Shown here piece after piece: positions 1 to 10,639 of a DNA stretch of 64,000 nucleotides (positions are counted from its first letter, which is position 1; every line of letters starts with the position of its first letter). Position numbers and translations under genes: made by a program. Source of the stretch: Cycas panzhihuaensis (taxonomy: Eukaryota; Cycadophyta); the NCBI GenBank assembly GCA_023213395.1, contig CM041465.1:131075741-131139740 (forward strand), read 5' to 3'. The notes below the pieces were generated by a model. The model had not been told where the DNA came from, did not search any database, and was given only the letters and a program-made list of their open reading frames with translations.

Positions 1-1933
1 AAGAAATGCACTAAATGTATAACTAACCTGCAATGGGTTCTGTTCCACATGCAACTCCACTGATATAAGATCCTGCAAGCAAACTAGGCGAGTATCTCCC
101 TCTCGGAGGAGGGGCCACAAGGTAGATCGAGTGTAGGTGCTAAACTCAGCTGGAACTACATAAAACTAAGCTAAGCATATATATGTTATCATGTAATGCA
201 ACAATATTTAACAAAATATCTCGTAAATACGTACCACAAGCAACACCCAAAAAAGAAGAGTATAGCCTCGGAATGGCTAACTCACCCACAAGGAATCTCC
301 ACTCAATCTCGGGAAGGGGAAACAAACTCACAACAAGGACACGGGGCAGCAAATAATGAGAAAGAGGAGGGTAATAGAAAGGTATGCAAACACCTAAGGA
401 ATGAGATGCTACGAACAACAAATTGTCAGATTGGGTGAGTGGCAAACCGTTAACCGGCAAGGAAAGGTTTCAGGGCTTATGCACGGCCCAAAACTGACGG
501 ATGGAAATCTAGAACCGGCATGGCAATGGATTGCCAACACTGGTTTAGCTCTGAAACTGGGTTCCCAAACCCCTTGACCTGATTCTTAGGAACGCACTAA
601 AGGCAAGGGGAAAGAGAATAAGGGACAGAACCCTTGGGGAGAAGGACAGGAAGGGGGACGAACCCCACCTTCCTCCCTCAAATTCTCTTTGTGTTGCCCC
701 CTTGCAACAGCCACCTAAGAATAGGTTTGTTGGGATGATTGGGAGAAGCAATAACATTCCAAAAGATATGAAAGTAATGCTAAATGGGTACAACGATATG
801 AAGGGACATAAACTAAAAGTTTATCCACAAAAGCATGAAGAAACAACACAAATTGTAAAGTAGATTTAAGAGGTACCTTGTTGTGAAAGAACCAAGCATG
901 AATTTGTTGTTAAAAAAATAGCAAAGATAACCAGCATTCGGTAGATTATAGTGGCAGGTTTTGGAAAGGAGAGAAGTGTGAAGATGTTCCTGTCAGTTTG
1001 GGGCTTTGGTAGCTTGTCTTTTGGGGAGCTTTTGATGGTAATCCTCCTTGAAGCCTTGGCAACCTGCAAGAAGATGTAAACCCTGCTGTTTGTGAGTTGT
1101 AGGGGCAACAATGGTCCTTGGAATTAAGCCTACAGCAGTGTATCCCTCCTTGCAACAGATTTCTGTGAGGATTATGTATGTTTCTATGTAAATTTAGCAA
1201 AAAAGTTGTAAAAATGACCAAAAGATCCTCCAAATGAAGAGGAAAACTCCTTTTATCCCCTGTTCACTGCAGGTGAATGTTGGGGATATCAGGGCAACGC
1301 AAATGAACAGGCACCACGTGGCAGTTCCACGAAAAAAGCGGAAATAGTCGCGTGGTTCTCCTTTTTAAAATTCAAACAGTTCTACAAGAACTTGGCGATC
1401 ACAGAAAGATCGCGGTACCACTAAGTTTACAATGGTGCCAGACTGGCAGCAAAAAATAAATAAAAGTGAGCAAGAATAAGGCTTTGGAGTTAATATTAAG
1501 AATAAATAGAGGCTGAAACAACTGGGAGGAATATCCAGGTGATGGGCAAGTAGCCAAAACAACCAAATAGGTCTCAACCAAGGAATTAATCAGACTTAGA
1601 GGAGACTGCAACATGAGCAAAACGTCATAACATGGGCAAACATAACTGGCTGAAGCATCCCGAGAGGTCGTGGAGATGGAGTGGGTGGTTGTGCGCCATA
1701 TGGGGTGTAGCATTCGCTGAGGAATGCCCCCAGCGTGAGTCATCATAGGCTGAAAGTGTACTATAAGCACATGCACTATGATCAAGCAAAGAAGCAATGT
1801 AGGCAGGTAAGCATATGTCAAGTAGTCTATGCTAAACAATCTCATTCAAACAAGAGTAAAGAGAAGTGAGAACGTATACCTGAGCTTATCTAAGTCGATG
1901 CGTCTCGAGTCCATTCCCGGTAGCTGGGAAACA
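1..1933 (-). repeat. Tat-type LTR fragment, cut by window edge
   Basis: This stretch is a diverged relative of the long LTRs at 2651-5690 and 17543-20537. Shared landmarks in the same order are the 'cctcggaatggctaac' block near 265, a hairpin-like block with 'aagatcgcggtaccac' near 1408, the 'catcataggctgaaa' block near 1741, and the terminal block 'ccattcccggtagctggg' near 1910. It ends in GGGAAACA at 1933, equivalent to the GGAAACA that ends the LTR at 5690, so 1933 is a true LTR edge. The next base begins a copia RT, so this is the outer end of a minus-strand Tat element lying mostly to the left of the window, or a solo LTR. The small ORFs inside are not convincing genes. Confidence 0.72.
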
Positions 1934-2650
1934 GCTTCTTAATGCAAATGGCCAGTTTATTAGATGGATGTGAAGAGCGCTTACCTTAATGGCGATCTTC
2001 AATAGGAGGTATATTTTGAGAAACCTCCTAGTTATAAAGTACAAGGCAAGAAGCACATGGTTTGTCACCTCAAAAAGGCTTTATATGGCTTGAAACAAGG
2101 CCTATAAGTATGGTATTGAAAAATTATTTCTTGAGACATGGTTTTCATCAATCCACATCAGATCCTAACTTGTACATCAAAGTTAGGAAAGACCATGCTA
2201 TTTTTATTGTTTTGTACATGGATGACTTAGTGATCATTGGGAATGACACTAAGATGGTACAAATTCTCTAAGGTGACTTAAAGAGAAGTTTCGAGATAAC
2301 AGATCTTAGACTTCCACATTATTTTTTAGGCTTTGAGGTATGGTAATAACTAGCTATATCTTCATTTCCCAAACAAAATATTTTTGGGACATTTTACAAT
2401 AGTTTAGGATATATGATTGCAAACTAGCACCTACACCTATGGAGAATGAAATAAAGTTAACTTTCAATGAGGAGGTTGAACCTGTAGATCCCACTCTCTT
2501 TCGGCAATTGATTAGTAGCCCCATCTACCTCACCAACACTAGGTCAGACATTTTATTTGCCATTGGGATTTGCTATAGATATATGTCTTAACCCAATAAA
2601 AAATATTAGAATGCAGTAAAATGCACACTGAAATACATAAAAAGTATTTT
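1934..2650 (+). pseudogene. Ty1/copia reverse transcriptase fragment
   Basis: A broken copia RT. Visible in order are MDVKSAYLNG (catalytic motif A) near 1969, FEKPPSYKVQG, HLKKALYGLKQG near 2068, and an intact YMDDLVIIG (motif C) near 2218. A 'RSDILFAIG...RYMS' block follows near 2541 and a 'KYIKSIL' block near 2631. Stops interrupt it, for example just before the EVYFEKP block. It stops abruptly at about 2650 where the Tat LTR begins, so the rest of RT and the RNase H are missing here. It lies between two Tat-type LTRs. A homologous but noisier copy lies at 28861-29990. A relic of an integrated copia element, with no host function inferred. Confidence 0.88.
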
Positions 2651-5600
2651 AAGGCTAAGGATCTACTGAGTAAGTGAAGGAAATCACCCACAAAGCGCAT
2701 CCATGCGTCACAATGTAGGTTCGAGACCCACAAATGGTGCACAAACCCCTTTGAGGCAACTCTATCTCGGTTGGGAGTGACAAAGAGATGAGGGATATCC
2801 TCAATTTCCTGAGTAACCTTAAAAGATGGGCCCTCCTGCCTTTGGATGGCCGAAGGAGAGAGGAGAGGATAGGCGAGGGAATGGCTCCTCATGTGAAAAT
2901 GGGATATGAGAGAGGTGGTTCTAGGTAGGAAATAAGGGCAATATACACTCGTGAAAGGATTGGGAAGGTGGCCAATCCTACGGGTGCAGAACCAACCTGA
3001 AGGTCACGCTAGGGTGGCCTAACTATAATAAGTGAAACAACAATTAAAGGAAAAGGGGAGTCTTGAAAGGGGAATGCCCTTAAGGCACTGCACCTAAGGT
3101 GGTCTTAGGAGTGTGAGTTATTAAGGGAAATGTTTTAATACTTTGCATGTGGGTTGCTATACAGAATGTGTATTGATGAGGTTGTATATACGATAATGTG
3201 TTCTTGTGTGCAAGAAAGCTCTTTCAAAAAAGAAAGGAAAAAAAAGTATAAAAACCCACTCGTTCACTCACATATGTATATCCTCGCTCTCATTAACTTT
3301 CAAACGTGAAAGGAGGAGAACTAATGAGGAAGTTATATGTGATGCAGGATGTATGCAAGGGATGCAAGTTCAACAAACCATGCAATAAATAGACGTGTAA
3401 TAAATATGATCCTTATTTCGTGCGCGTTGTCAAATAAGAAAGTAGGATAATTAAGTGCAAATGATATATATAAATTCCCTTTCTTGTCTTTTACTTTAAC
3501 TGATATATAGGGGTGAAGGAAGGGAAGTGAGAAAAAGAGGACTAAAGGGAAGTGGGAGGCGTACTTAGGAATTAGGCAGCCAAAGGAGCGCTAACCCTTA
3601 TCGTATTCACTTTCCTCATGCTACTCCCAACTACGAACGTCATGACAGAGTGGTTCCAGTGAAGAAGGGTAGGGCCTTCCTTACCTTCCCCAAATCCAAA
3701 CGAACACAGAAGAGAAAGGAAGAGTTGTAACAAAAGGACTTAAAAGAAATAGTGATAAAAAAGGTAAGAACATACCTAGATTGGAATGTCCTTCTTCCTC
3801 TCCGTGTATAGCAAGAAGGGAACCTGCAACCAAGCAATGATTTTCCTTTCCCACGAGGCAGCAAGAACACAAGGGATATATGTGCAATATATAGAATAAT
3901 ATAATGCAAACTATCTAAGTCAAAGAAACATTTGCAACACAAGATTAATTCTCAGCTCCTTTTTATGCTAACTTGTGAATAATATGAAAAAAGGGGCTTG
4001 GAGGAGAAAGGGTACGGTTAGCCTCAGAATGGCTAACCCTCCCAGGTCTGCGATACTCCACGCTATCCAAGTACCAAAGTGGCAAAGTAGGGCAAATGTA
4101 ACAAAACCTTGAGATGCAAATGATAGATTACGGGCAAAATTACATGTGTTGTCAATGTTACAAAAGCTGTGAAGTGCAACTTTTACAACCTCAACCTATT
4201 CTAACACCAAGTGACAGGTAGGATATGATTTGGGGGTTGTAATCTTACTTATGTAAGGTTTGCAAAGTTGAGAGCAAGCATAGCAATGGGCTGTATATGT
4301 TGCTACTAGCAGCAATCTCCCTTCAAATCGTCCTTTGGAAGCCCAGGGGAAGCACGGAGGAGGAAGAGGTAAGGAGAGAAGGGGGTTGCCCTTGAGGAGA
4401 AGGCTTGCTGGGTACAGAACCCCACCCTTGCTCCTTTCACTATCCTTGGAAGCCTCTTCCTCACTGCCTCCTTGGAGTAACTAGGGAAGAGTTAGAAGGA
4501 AACAGTGAGCAAATGAGAAAGGGAGTGTTTGCCTCTTGTTTATAGTAGAAAAACTGAAGAAAGAAAGTGTTGCAGAAAGTATACAAATAACTTTTGTAAA
4601 ACTTTAAAAGAGGGAAAGTAAAATAAAGGATGATGAGTACCTACTATGGGTAGATCAGGGGTAGATCTACCTGGAAAGTAAGAGAAGAAGGTAGGTCTTA
4701 TAGGGTTTACAGGTGAAACCCCAAAGGAGCAACAAATTGAAGATAAAATTAGAATAAGATAGAAGATTTGTGCTTGACGGAGTGCTTAGAGTGCATCCTT
4801 CTTTTAGTTAGCCACGCGGTGCTTGTTGCTGCATCCGGAGTCAGAGAGGATTGGTATTAGGCTGGGAATTTGATATGTTAGACTTGTATTGTTGTAGGGC
4901 ATTTCTGTAGAAAGGTCTCAAGAGTGAGTGAGAGAGAGAGTGGAAGAGTGGGAAATGAGGGCATTTTTGGATTTTTGAACCTAATCCTAGCTCAATCGAG
5001 TGATTAGGATTTGGCTTGGGCTAAGAATACATCTCTGCCACATGGCAATTTCATAATAAATGTGAAATTAGCCATGGCAGATTTTACAAAATAGAGAATG
5101 ACAGTCACCTCGTAGTAAACTTCGTGGTACCGTGAAGTTTGCGGCAGTAGTGTAATCTTTAACGCAGTGCAGTAGAGAAATAACAAAAGGAAGTTGGAAG
5201 CTCAGGAAAAGGGGGATGCTTCAGGCCTAAGGGGCATGATACTCTATCTAGGTGGCAGGAGATAGTCATGGGATCAAAGAGACCTATGCTAGGTGGGGTA
5301 CCAAAGGCAAGAAGCTCCCAAAACGTTGGTAAACAAATGAGGAAATGTCCACCATGCCTAGGTGAGGTGCTAGAGGATGAGGCATATCAATGGGATGGTG
5401 ATTAGGCCATGGGGGTCGATTAGTACTTAGGACAACATGGAGATGTGGAGGAGGGTTATAGAGTGTAATGGGATCCATATCCCTAGATCGTCATAGGTTG
5501 AAACGATATCATGCAGTATGATCAAGCAACGAATGCATAATGGTCATGCAAATGAACCAATCAATCATGTAATAAAAACAAAGAGATGCTTCAACTTACC

Positions 5601-5690
5601 TTTTTAGAATTAGCCAAGGCAAATGATAGAAGCATACTTGTACCTACCTAAGTCAACTCATCCATACCTATTCCCAGTAGCCAGGAAACA
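2651..5690 (-). repeat. 3' LTR of Tat element A
   Basis: Direct repeat of 17543-20537; matching blocks run the whole length, roughly 85-90% identical by eye, with many C/T and G/A differences. On the minus strand it begins TGTTTCCTGGCTACTGGG at 5690, directly after a purine-rich tract. The other edge is set by loss of similarity between the two copies at 2651. I do not see a clean CA end there, so that border could be off by a few bases. It contains a palindromic AAACTTCGTGG/CCGTGAAGTTT block near 5119-5143. ORFs within it, such as those on the minus strand at 3640-3942 and 5004-5186, have no recognisable product. Confidence 0.85.
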
Positions 5691-5706
5691 TTGCCCCCTT
5701 AGCAGC
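5691..5706 (-). other. Polypurine tract of Tat element A
   Basis: On the minus strand GCTGCTAAGGGGGCAA lies directly before the LTR start TGTTTCC. A purine-rich run in this position primes plus-strand DNA synthesis in LTR retrotransposons. It fixes element orientation and the LTR edge at 5690. Confidence 0.7.
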
Positions 5707-6090
5707 AAAGCCTTATTGCTCGGAATTGTAACACAATGGCGAATGCTAGCAACAAAATGTTAGCAATATATATACAAATAAATATAACAATGGTATGAGC
5801 CAAGGGTAGTGACAATTGTCATGGCGGAACACATGGGCGTGGAGATGAGCGAGAGACGACGTAGGGGTTGCCTAAGTGTCGCCTTAGGATCGACAGGTAG
5901 TGAAAGAGATGAGGGGTAATGCCCCCCATCACATGGATGCAAATCAACCAATGGCAATAATCGGGGTGATCATCAAATAAATGCTATTAAAAATATATAC
6001 AAGGTAGGATCAGAGTAGTCAAAGTTCTATACCGGGAGTGGCACGAATGGTGGGGTGAAGAAACAAACCTAATGGTCACCATAGTTTAAC
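5707..6090. other. Tat 3' region without a gene
   Basis: Between the extra RNase H and the 3' LTR. A 65-codon minus-strand frame (5760-5957) has no recognisable motif. I see no RNA gene and no repeat structure here. Confidence 0.5.
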
Positions 6091-6608
6091 CTCATTAGTG
6101 GACAGCTTTCGGAGGTATGAGCAGATCATAATATGGAAGAAGGGATGACCCAAAACTTGGGCGCCTGGGCGACCAGACAAGTTTCTTAAGGGGGATCATC
6201 AAGGAGAGGGAGGCGATGCTTGAGGATAAGACGAACAAGGCTATCCACCTCAACACTGCGATCCTGAGGGATGTGTGGGATGTCAACAGAAGAGAAACAT
6301 GCCAAAAGAGACCTAGCGGTTGAGGCAAGGGCCCTCAGGCATGGCCAACGTACCTGGTAGACTTAGGTGAGATGGGACACGACAACCTGAGAGTCACAAA
6401 GGAGGATGATAGGTCCTTAGTGGAAGCGAAGCGCATCGATAAGAGCCTTAATAACGACTATGTACTCAGCTTCGTTATTGGTGACTTCAGGGAGGAACAC
6501 TCTAAAACGTATGTAGTCATATCTAGAGGGGTCACGAAGGATCCACGTAGCAGCGAAAGGGCTTGGGTTTCCACGGCTTCCATCGTTAGTGAAGATAAGT
6601 AATGTCAT
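6091..6608 (-). pseudogene. Extra archaeal-like RNase H (aRNH) of Tat element
   Basis: About 172 codons from ATG at 6608 to TAA at 6093-6091, with two internal stops. All four acidic positions expected of RNase HI folds are visible in order: D in FTNDGSRGNP, E in TNNEAEYIVVIKALIDAL, D in LLCDSQVVVSHL, and D in VEVDSLVRLIL. The style matches the RVT_3/archaeal-like RNase H that Tat elements carry in addition to the RNase H fused to RT. Its place is odd. It lies downstream of integrase, near the 3' LTR and behind an antisense ORF, and the RH-to-integrase gap at about 11780-12000 is too short to hold a second copy. It would degrade RNA in RNA/DNA hybrids if active. The stops make it a pseudogene. 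Confidence 0.8.
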
Positions 6609-7180
6609 AGTAGAAGGGACAGAGATCTCGATAGGGCGACTGAGGAAAAAGAGTGACAGTAGGGTCGATGAGTGGAAAAAGGACTCAATGGGGTGAAAAA
6701 GTTATGAAGGACTCAAGTGGCTATGGATAAAGGCCATGAGGGGAGGAGGACCCAAAGACGAGGCTACCCACAAATGAGGAGACTGACCCGACGAACGGGA
6801 AGGAGGCGCCAGTGAAAAGGCCGCTTTAGGGTCCCAAAGGTTATTGAAGGAAGCGAGGCGCGATCCCGGATAGGGAGGGCGCTTCCTTTAAGAGCCCCAA
6901 AGGCACAACCAGGTAGAAAAACTGGGTTCAGGACAACGAAATGAGCCAAATGAGTATAAACATGGGCATGTTTAGAAATGGTATGAAAATCGAGGCATAA
7001 AAGGCCTCTCATGCACTAAAGGGCTCATCATAAATGTGCCCAAAGGGAAAAAAAGAAAAGAGGGTCATGGAGGTGAAATGAGAGATAGATCCAAAAGGAA
7101 AAGGTAATGAGGGGAGAGAGGAAGTCCCAAGGGCTATCGCGGTAAGAGAAACAGAGGAGGTGCCCATCGGGGCCCCTGCC
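6609..7180. other. Tat 3' region without a recognised gene
   Basis: Upstream of the extra RNase H on the minus strand the same frame continues some way with Pro/Leu-rich sequence ending just before the ATG at 6608. It contains no domain I recognise. On the plus strand the sequence is purine-rich and leads to a TATA-like site. The 82-codon minus frame at 6764-7012 is probably chance. Confidence 0.45.
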
Positions 7181-7189
7181 TATATAAGG
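7181..7189 (+). promoter_or_regulatory. TATA-like box for an antisense transcript
   Basis: TATATAAGG preceded by a C-rich block (GGCCCCTGCC), a good match to plant TATA boxes. It lies on the plus strand, opposite to the Tat coding strand, about 160 bases before an ATG in good context at 7349 and about 740 bases before the mobile-domain-like ORF. Position and orientation suggest it could drive that ORF. This is inference; no transcript evidence is available. Confidence 0.4.
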
Positions 7190-7348
7190 AAAACTCGGCA
7201 AAAATGAGATTCATTTTCATGGGCTCATAATCGATTTGGAGCCCTTTTCCTTACGTAGCAGAGCACCACCTAACTTTGGAGGCATGCTAAGAGAGATCAG
7301 GCCATTAGATTAAGGCGAGGAGACAACCATTAGGACTAGGGAGACAAG

Positions 7349-7567
7349 ATGGCGGTGGCGAGACTAGATCCGGTGAGTGGATCATCCCATAGACACCTCG
7401 TTTTGTCATTTAAAATGAATGCCATTTTATGTTCTTACTAGGTGATTATTGGCCCCTTAAGGACGAATTGGAATCCTCTGGAGCCTGATTTGGGTCTAAA
7501 GAGATGGAGGACGGGGGCATTAGAGAGCCCTGGTCCCAGTGGGCCTGAGTGTGGCTCAGTTGGGTAA
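7349..7567 (+). CDS. Possible short leader exons of the antisense ORF
   Basis: ATG at 7349 sits in favourable context (acaagATGGCG) and encodes MAVARLDP before a consensus donor CCG|GTGAGT at 7373. A T-rich acceptor TTCTTACTAG ends at 7441, giving a 69-base candidate intron, about the minimum for plants. Splicing keeps frame: VIIGPLRTNWNPLEPDLG and so on to a TAA at 7565-7567, 49 residues in total. A second donor-like GGGTAATA overlaps the stop, so the message might instead be spliced on to the ORF starting near 7923. No homology is claimed. An equally likely reading is that these signals are coincidental. Confidence 0.25.
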
Positions 7568-7922
7568 TAACTTTTTGGGATTTTTGGGCATACCCCCCCC
7601 CCCCCCCCTCTTTAAGGGGGGTATGGTTGGCCCTGCGACAAAGATCGCAGTGCTGCAAAGTTTATCGCAGGGCTACTGAGAAACTACTGAAAACTCAATG
7701 GAGCCCTTACCAAACTTTGCAGTACCACAAAGTTTGGCGCAGGGTAGGGAGTTGTAAATAGAAAAAGAGAGGAAGTTGACCCAAAGGGATGCCAAACCCA
7801 GTCCGGAGAAGGGAAGAGATAACATGAGGGTAGGCAAGTAAACATAGAGGTATTTTGACTGATTGTTGGGTGCTTGGTAGGCGGTTATCACAGTAGACAA
7901 CCGTGAAAACATCAGAGTTGCT
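7568..7922 (+). repeat. C16 run and hairpin-forming repeats
   Basis: A run of 16 C at 7593-7608 is followed closely by TTTAAGGGGGG, which could fold back on it. At 7634-7746 there are repeated blocks such as GCAAAGTTTATCGCAGG and the palindrome-like CAAACTTTGCAGTACCACAAAGTTTG. Similar palindromic blocks occur in the LTRs of this family near 5119 and 20017. No gene is evident. Confidence 0.5.
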
Positions 7923-9158
7923 ATGATGAGTTTTATCGAGAAGCTGACTCAGGGGGATCAGTGGATCCTAGGGAAATGCAGCTTGCTGAAGGTCATTAAG
8001 ATGCCGCAGTATGCCTCAGACCAACGTCTTCTAGTAGATATTGCCATCCATTAGGATTGTAAGCAGCACGTATTCCACCTCCTCTAGGTAGGAGACATTA
8101 CCATCACACCAAGGGACATCCGGAGGATCCTTGGCATATCAGTAGGAGGAGCATCAATGTCGCTAGGGGCATTGCCTAGTAACAACACCGTGCACAGGGA
8201 GGTGGCCATGTTCTTCACGAGCCAAGATAGGTAGGAGAGACGTGAGATACTAGTGCAGAGCATGGTTATGTCATACATTCCTTGGGTGAGGAAGTTGATC
8301 GCATTGGGTATTCTATTCTAGATTTCCCAGAAACAAAACTATAGAGATATCCCTGGCAGTTGGATGGAGATGGTCAGGAGATGTGAGGCTGGGGAGAGGA
8401 TGGATTGGGCCACCCTGATAGTGGCAAACATGATCACCTAGCTAGATGCTATCAGAGTGATAGGGAGAGGACTCCTATAGTATGCTACTGTAGTGTTGGT
8501 TTTTTTACCATTTTAGAGCGGTGGCACTAGCAAGAGGACCACACCCTATTTTACCGTGGGCTCCCATGGTACACAGGTGGCAGACTCAGTTTAGGGGGAC
8601 CAAGGATCAGAGACACATCTGACGCTTGGTGGAGGCAACATCACTGGACCTCCTCACCATGGCAGATCCATAAGAGGGGTGAGGTGGGACAGTGATGATG
8701 AGGTAGGCAGAGTAAGAAGAGCAGGAGGTGGTCCTGGAGGTGGCGATGACGATGATGGTGATGATGGGGGCAATGGGGCAGGACCATCGCGAATAGTTGG
8801 TGGTGAGGCAGGTCCATCAGGGACCGCAAGAGGTGAGGCAGGGCCTTCGAGAGCTACAGGAGGAGAGGCAGGTCCCTTAGGAGCTACAAGGAGAGGCAGG
8901 CCACCCCGCATACCAATCCAGAGATTGAGGGTAGTTAGGAGAGTTTGGGCTGTGGCAATGGTAGTAGAGGTAGCGGCAAAGGGGGGAGGAGATACTCTGG
9001 TAGGCCAGGCGGTTGGCGAGGTAGTACCAGAAAAGGAGGAGGTACTAGCAGTCGAGGGAGGTCTCGAGGAGGTGATAGTCACTAAAGTAGAGCAGCTAGT
9101 TATCCTAGGAGGTGAGACACTACCTTTTCCTCCCATCCTTTCACTATTAGGCATTTAG
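7923..9158 (+). pseudogene. Antisense extra ORF resembling plant mobile domain
   Basis: A single plus-strand frame runs from MMSFIEKLTQGDQW at 7923 to a stop at 9156. It is interrupted by exactly eight in-frame stops before 8679 (all TAG) and by no frameshift. The N-terminal part has the look of the plant mobile domain family: LLKVIKMPQYASDQRLLVD, a KQHVFHL block, then VGDITITPRDIRRILGISVGG. It is followed by a long Gly/Asp-rich low-complexity stretch (about residues 270-330) with repeated GGEAGPS units and a basic RRGRPPRIP patch. It lies opposite to gag-pol in the Tat 3' region. Tat elements are known to carry extra ORFs in either orientation. The role is unknown, and the domain call is by pattern only. 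Confidence 0.6.
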
Positions 9159-9212
9159 TTAGTTTGCTTTTGATTTAGTTTTGAGGGTTTGATATACATA
9201 TGAATATGTGGA

Positions 9213-9720
9213 TTGATATATGTCACGTTTGACTTGGCAAGAGTAGTGGGGATGGTGAGGTTGATAGAGGCAATAGTCTGGGAGATATTCCCCCAGGCCT
9301 ACACGGAGGGGCAACCTCCCATCCCTGTAGGAGAGGAGCCACGATCGGTAGGGGCACACATAGCAGCATTCGTCCCATTGATTAGGGCTAGGGACATCTG
9401 GGTAGTAGAGTCCCAAGAGCACCAGATGAGGGTGGGACAACTACAAGGGGAGCTGGATGAGACCCACGCAGAGAGGGATACCCTACGTGGTCGAGTCTAG
9501 GTACTGGAGGATCACGGTGCTGGAGCAGGTGGAGACGCAAAGAGCTATGTCAGAGTCATCATGTTGGAGGAGCGACTTCGAGGAGTGGAGGAGAGACTCT
9601 GATGGGTAGAGGGAGAGGGGGATCATATCTAAGGGAGATATGATCAATTGGTGGACTAGGTGGCATCGAGGTCATCGCTGAGCAAGACTTATACCCACAT
9701 GATGGCAGCGACCCCAAGGA
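9213..9720 (+). pseudogene. C-terminal coiled-coil part of antisense ORF
   Basis: Same reading frame as the mobile-domain-like ORF, resuming after about 55 AT-rich bases that contain stops and may be intronic. It reads LARVVGMVRLIEAIVWEIFP, then GAHIAAFVPLIRARDIWV. A charged heptad-like stretch follows (MRVGQLQGELDETHAERDTL and, after a stop, MLEERLRGVEERL), typical of a coiled coil. Further stops occur at 9498 and beyond. Best read as the C-terminal half of the same decayed protein. It could instead be a separate ORF. No enzymatic motif seen. Confidence 0.45.
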
Positions 9721-10639
9721 GGCCTCGAGACAAGGGGAGTAAGACAGGGGGCTCCCAGAGGTGCAGGAGGAGTCTAGGAGGTATGTGGTCCCCTAGGGAG
9801 GGATCACATTGACCAAGAGGCGACACGCCATGATAATAGAAGCGCTAGAGAGCATGGTGTATTTAGTTTTGATTGGGAAAGCACTGAACCTCCAGGGAGT
9901 CACCATATGTTACCACATGATTGTACTCCTCCTTGCAAGGATCCAACTTCCCGTTGATGATGTACCATACTCTTTGTATGATATGACACATCATGATTTT
10001 CATGTATATAGATAGGACCATTGGCACCCCATTTACTGTATGATGGTATGTGATAATATGTGATGATGTATTGTATCACATTTACTTTTGTTTATGTGTT
10101 TATTTATATGTGTATATGGGTGCACAGGTGCAAGGAGCTATAGATCATGATGATTTGAAGTTGATTATTATATGATTTGTGTTACAGGATTGTTTAAGTT
10201 ATGCACGCATACTTCCTTCCATGCAAGGCCATACTCTTAGCGAGCACACATGATCACCACGAGTGTAGGTGATAGGCATACGTGGGGCTAGGAGATGGGG
10301 AGTCATATACGTCCACCGTAGGAGCATAGCAGAATATACAAAAGAAGTGCTAGCATGAGAGGGAGCAATGGTACTTAATCATGTCATCCTAGTTGAGAGT
10401 GCATCCAGGCTCGGGAGCGATAGGGAGCACACACCCAATTAGGAGGGAAAGTCCCCCAGGGAAGGGGAACCAAAAGGTGCTATAGGAGGAACCTGGAAGG
10501 AGTAGGAAAGTCACCCTAAGCCGTAATTCCTCCTGTGATTAGGGGGAATGAGGATGCGCTTAGGGTGATAGTTTAGGCTCATTTCAGAGCATGAAAAAAA
10601 GAAATAAATATGCCTAACCTATGCAGGGATAGAGAGTCA
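9721..10639. other. Tat 3' region between antisense ORF and integrase
   Basis: No gene recognised. A 68-codon plus frame at 9809-10015 has a hydrophobic middle but no motif. The tail near 10020-10200 is AT-rich and could be the end of the antisense transcript. The remainder is purine-rich on the plus strand. Confidence 0.4.

Noticed and set aside
3640-3942. 100-codon minus-strand ORF in the Tat LTR, repeated in diverged form at 18645-18830
   Set aside because: Present in both LTRs, but the second copy is shorter and frame-broken; no domain. LTR sequence explains the repetition.
8641-9154. Pro/Ser-rich minus-strand ORFs (62 and 166 codons)
   Set aside because: Complement of the Gly/Asp-rich linker of the plus-strand antisense ORF, which has better protein-like text upstream and downstream in the same frame.
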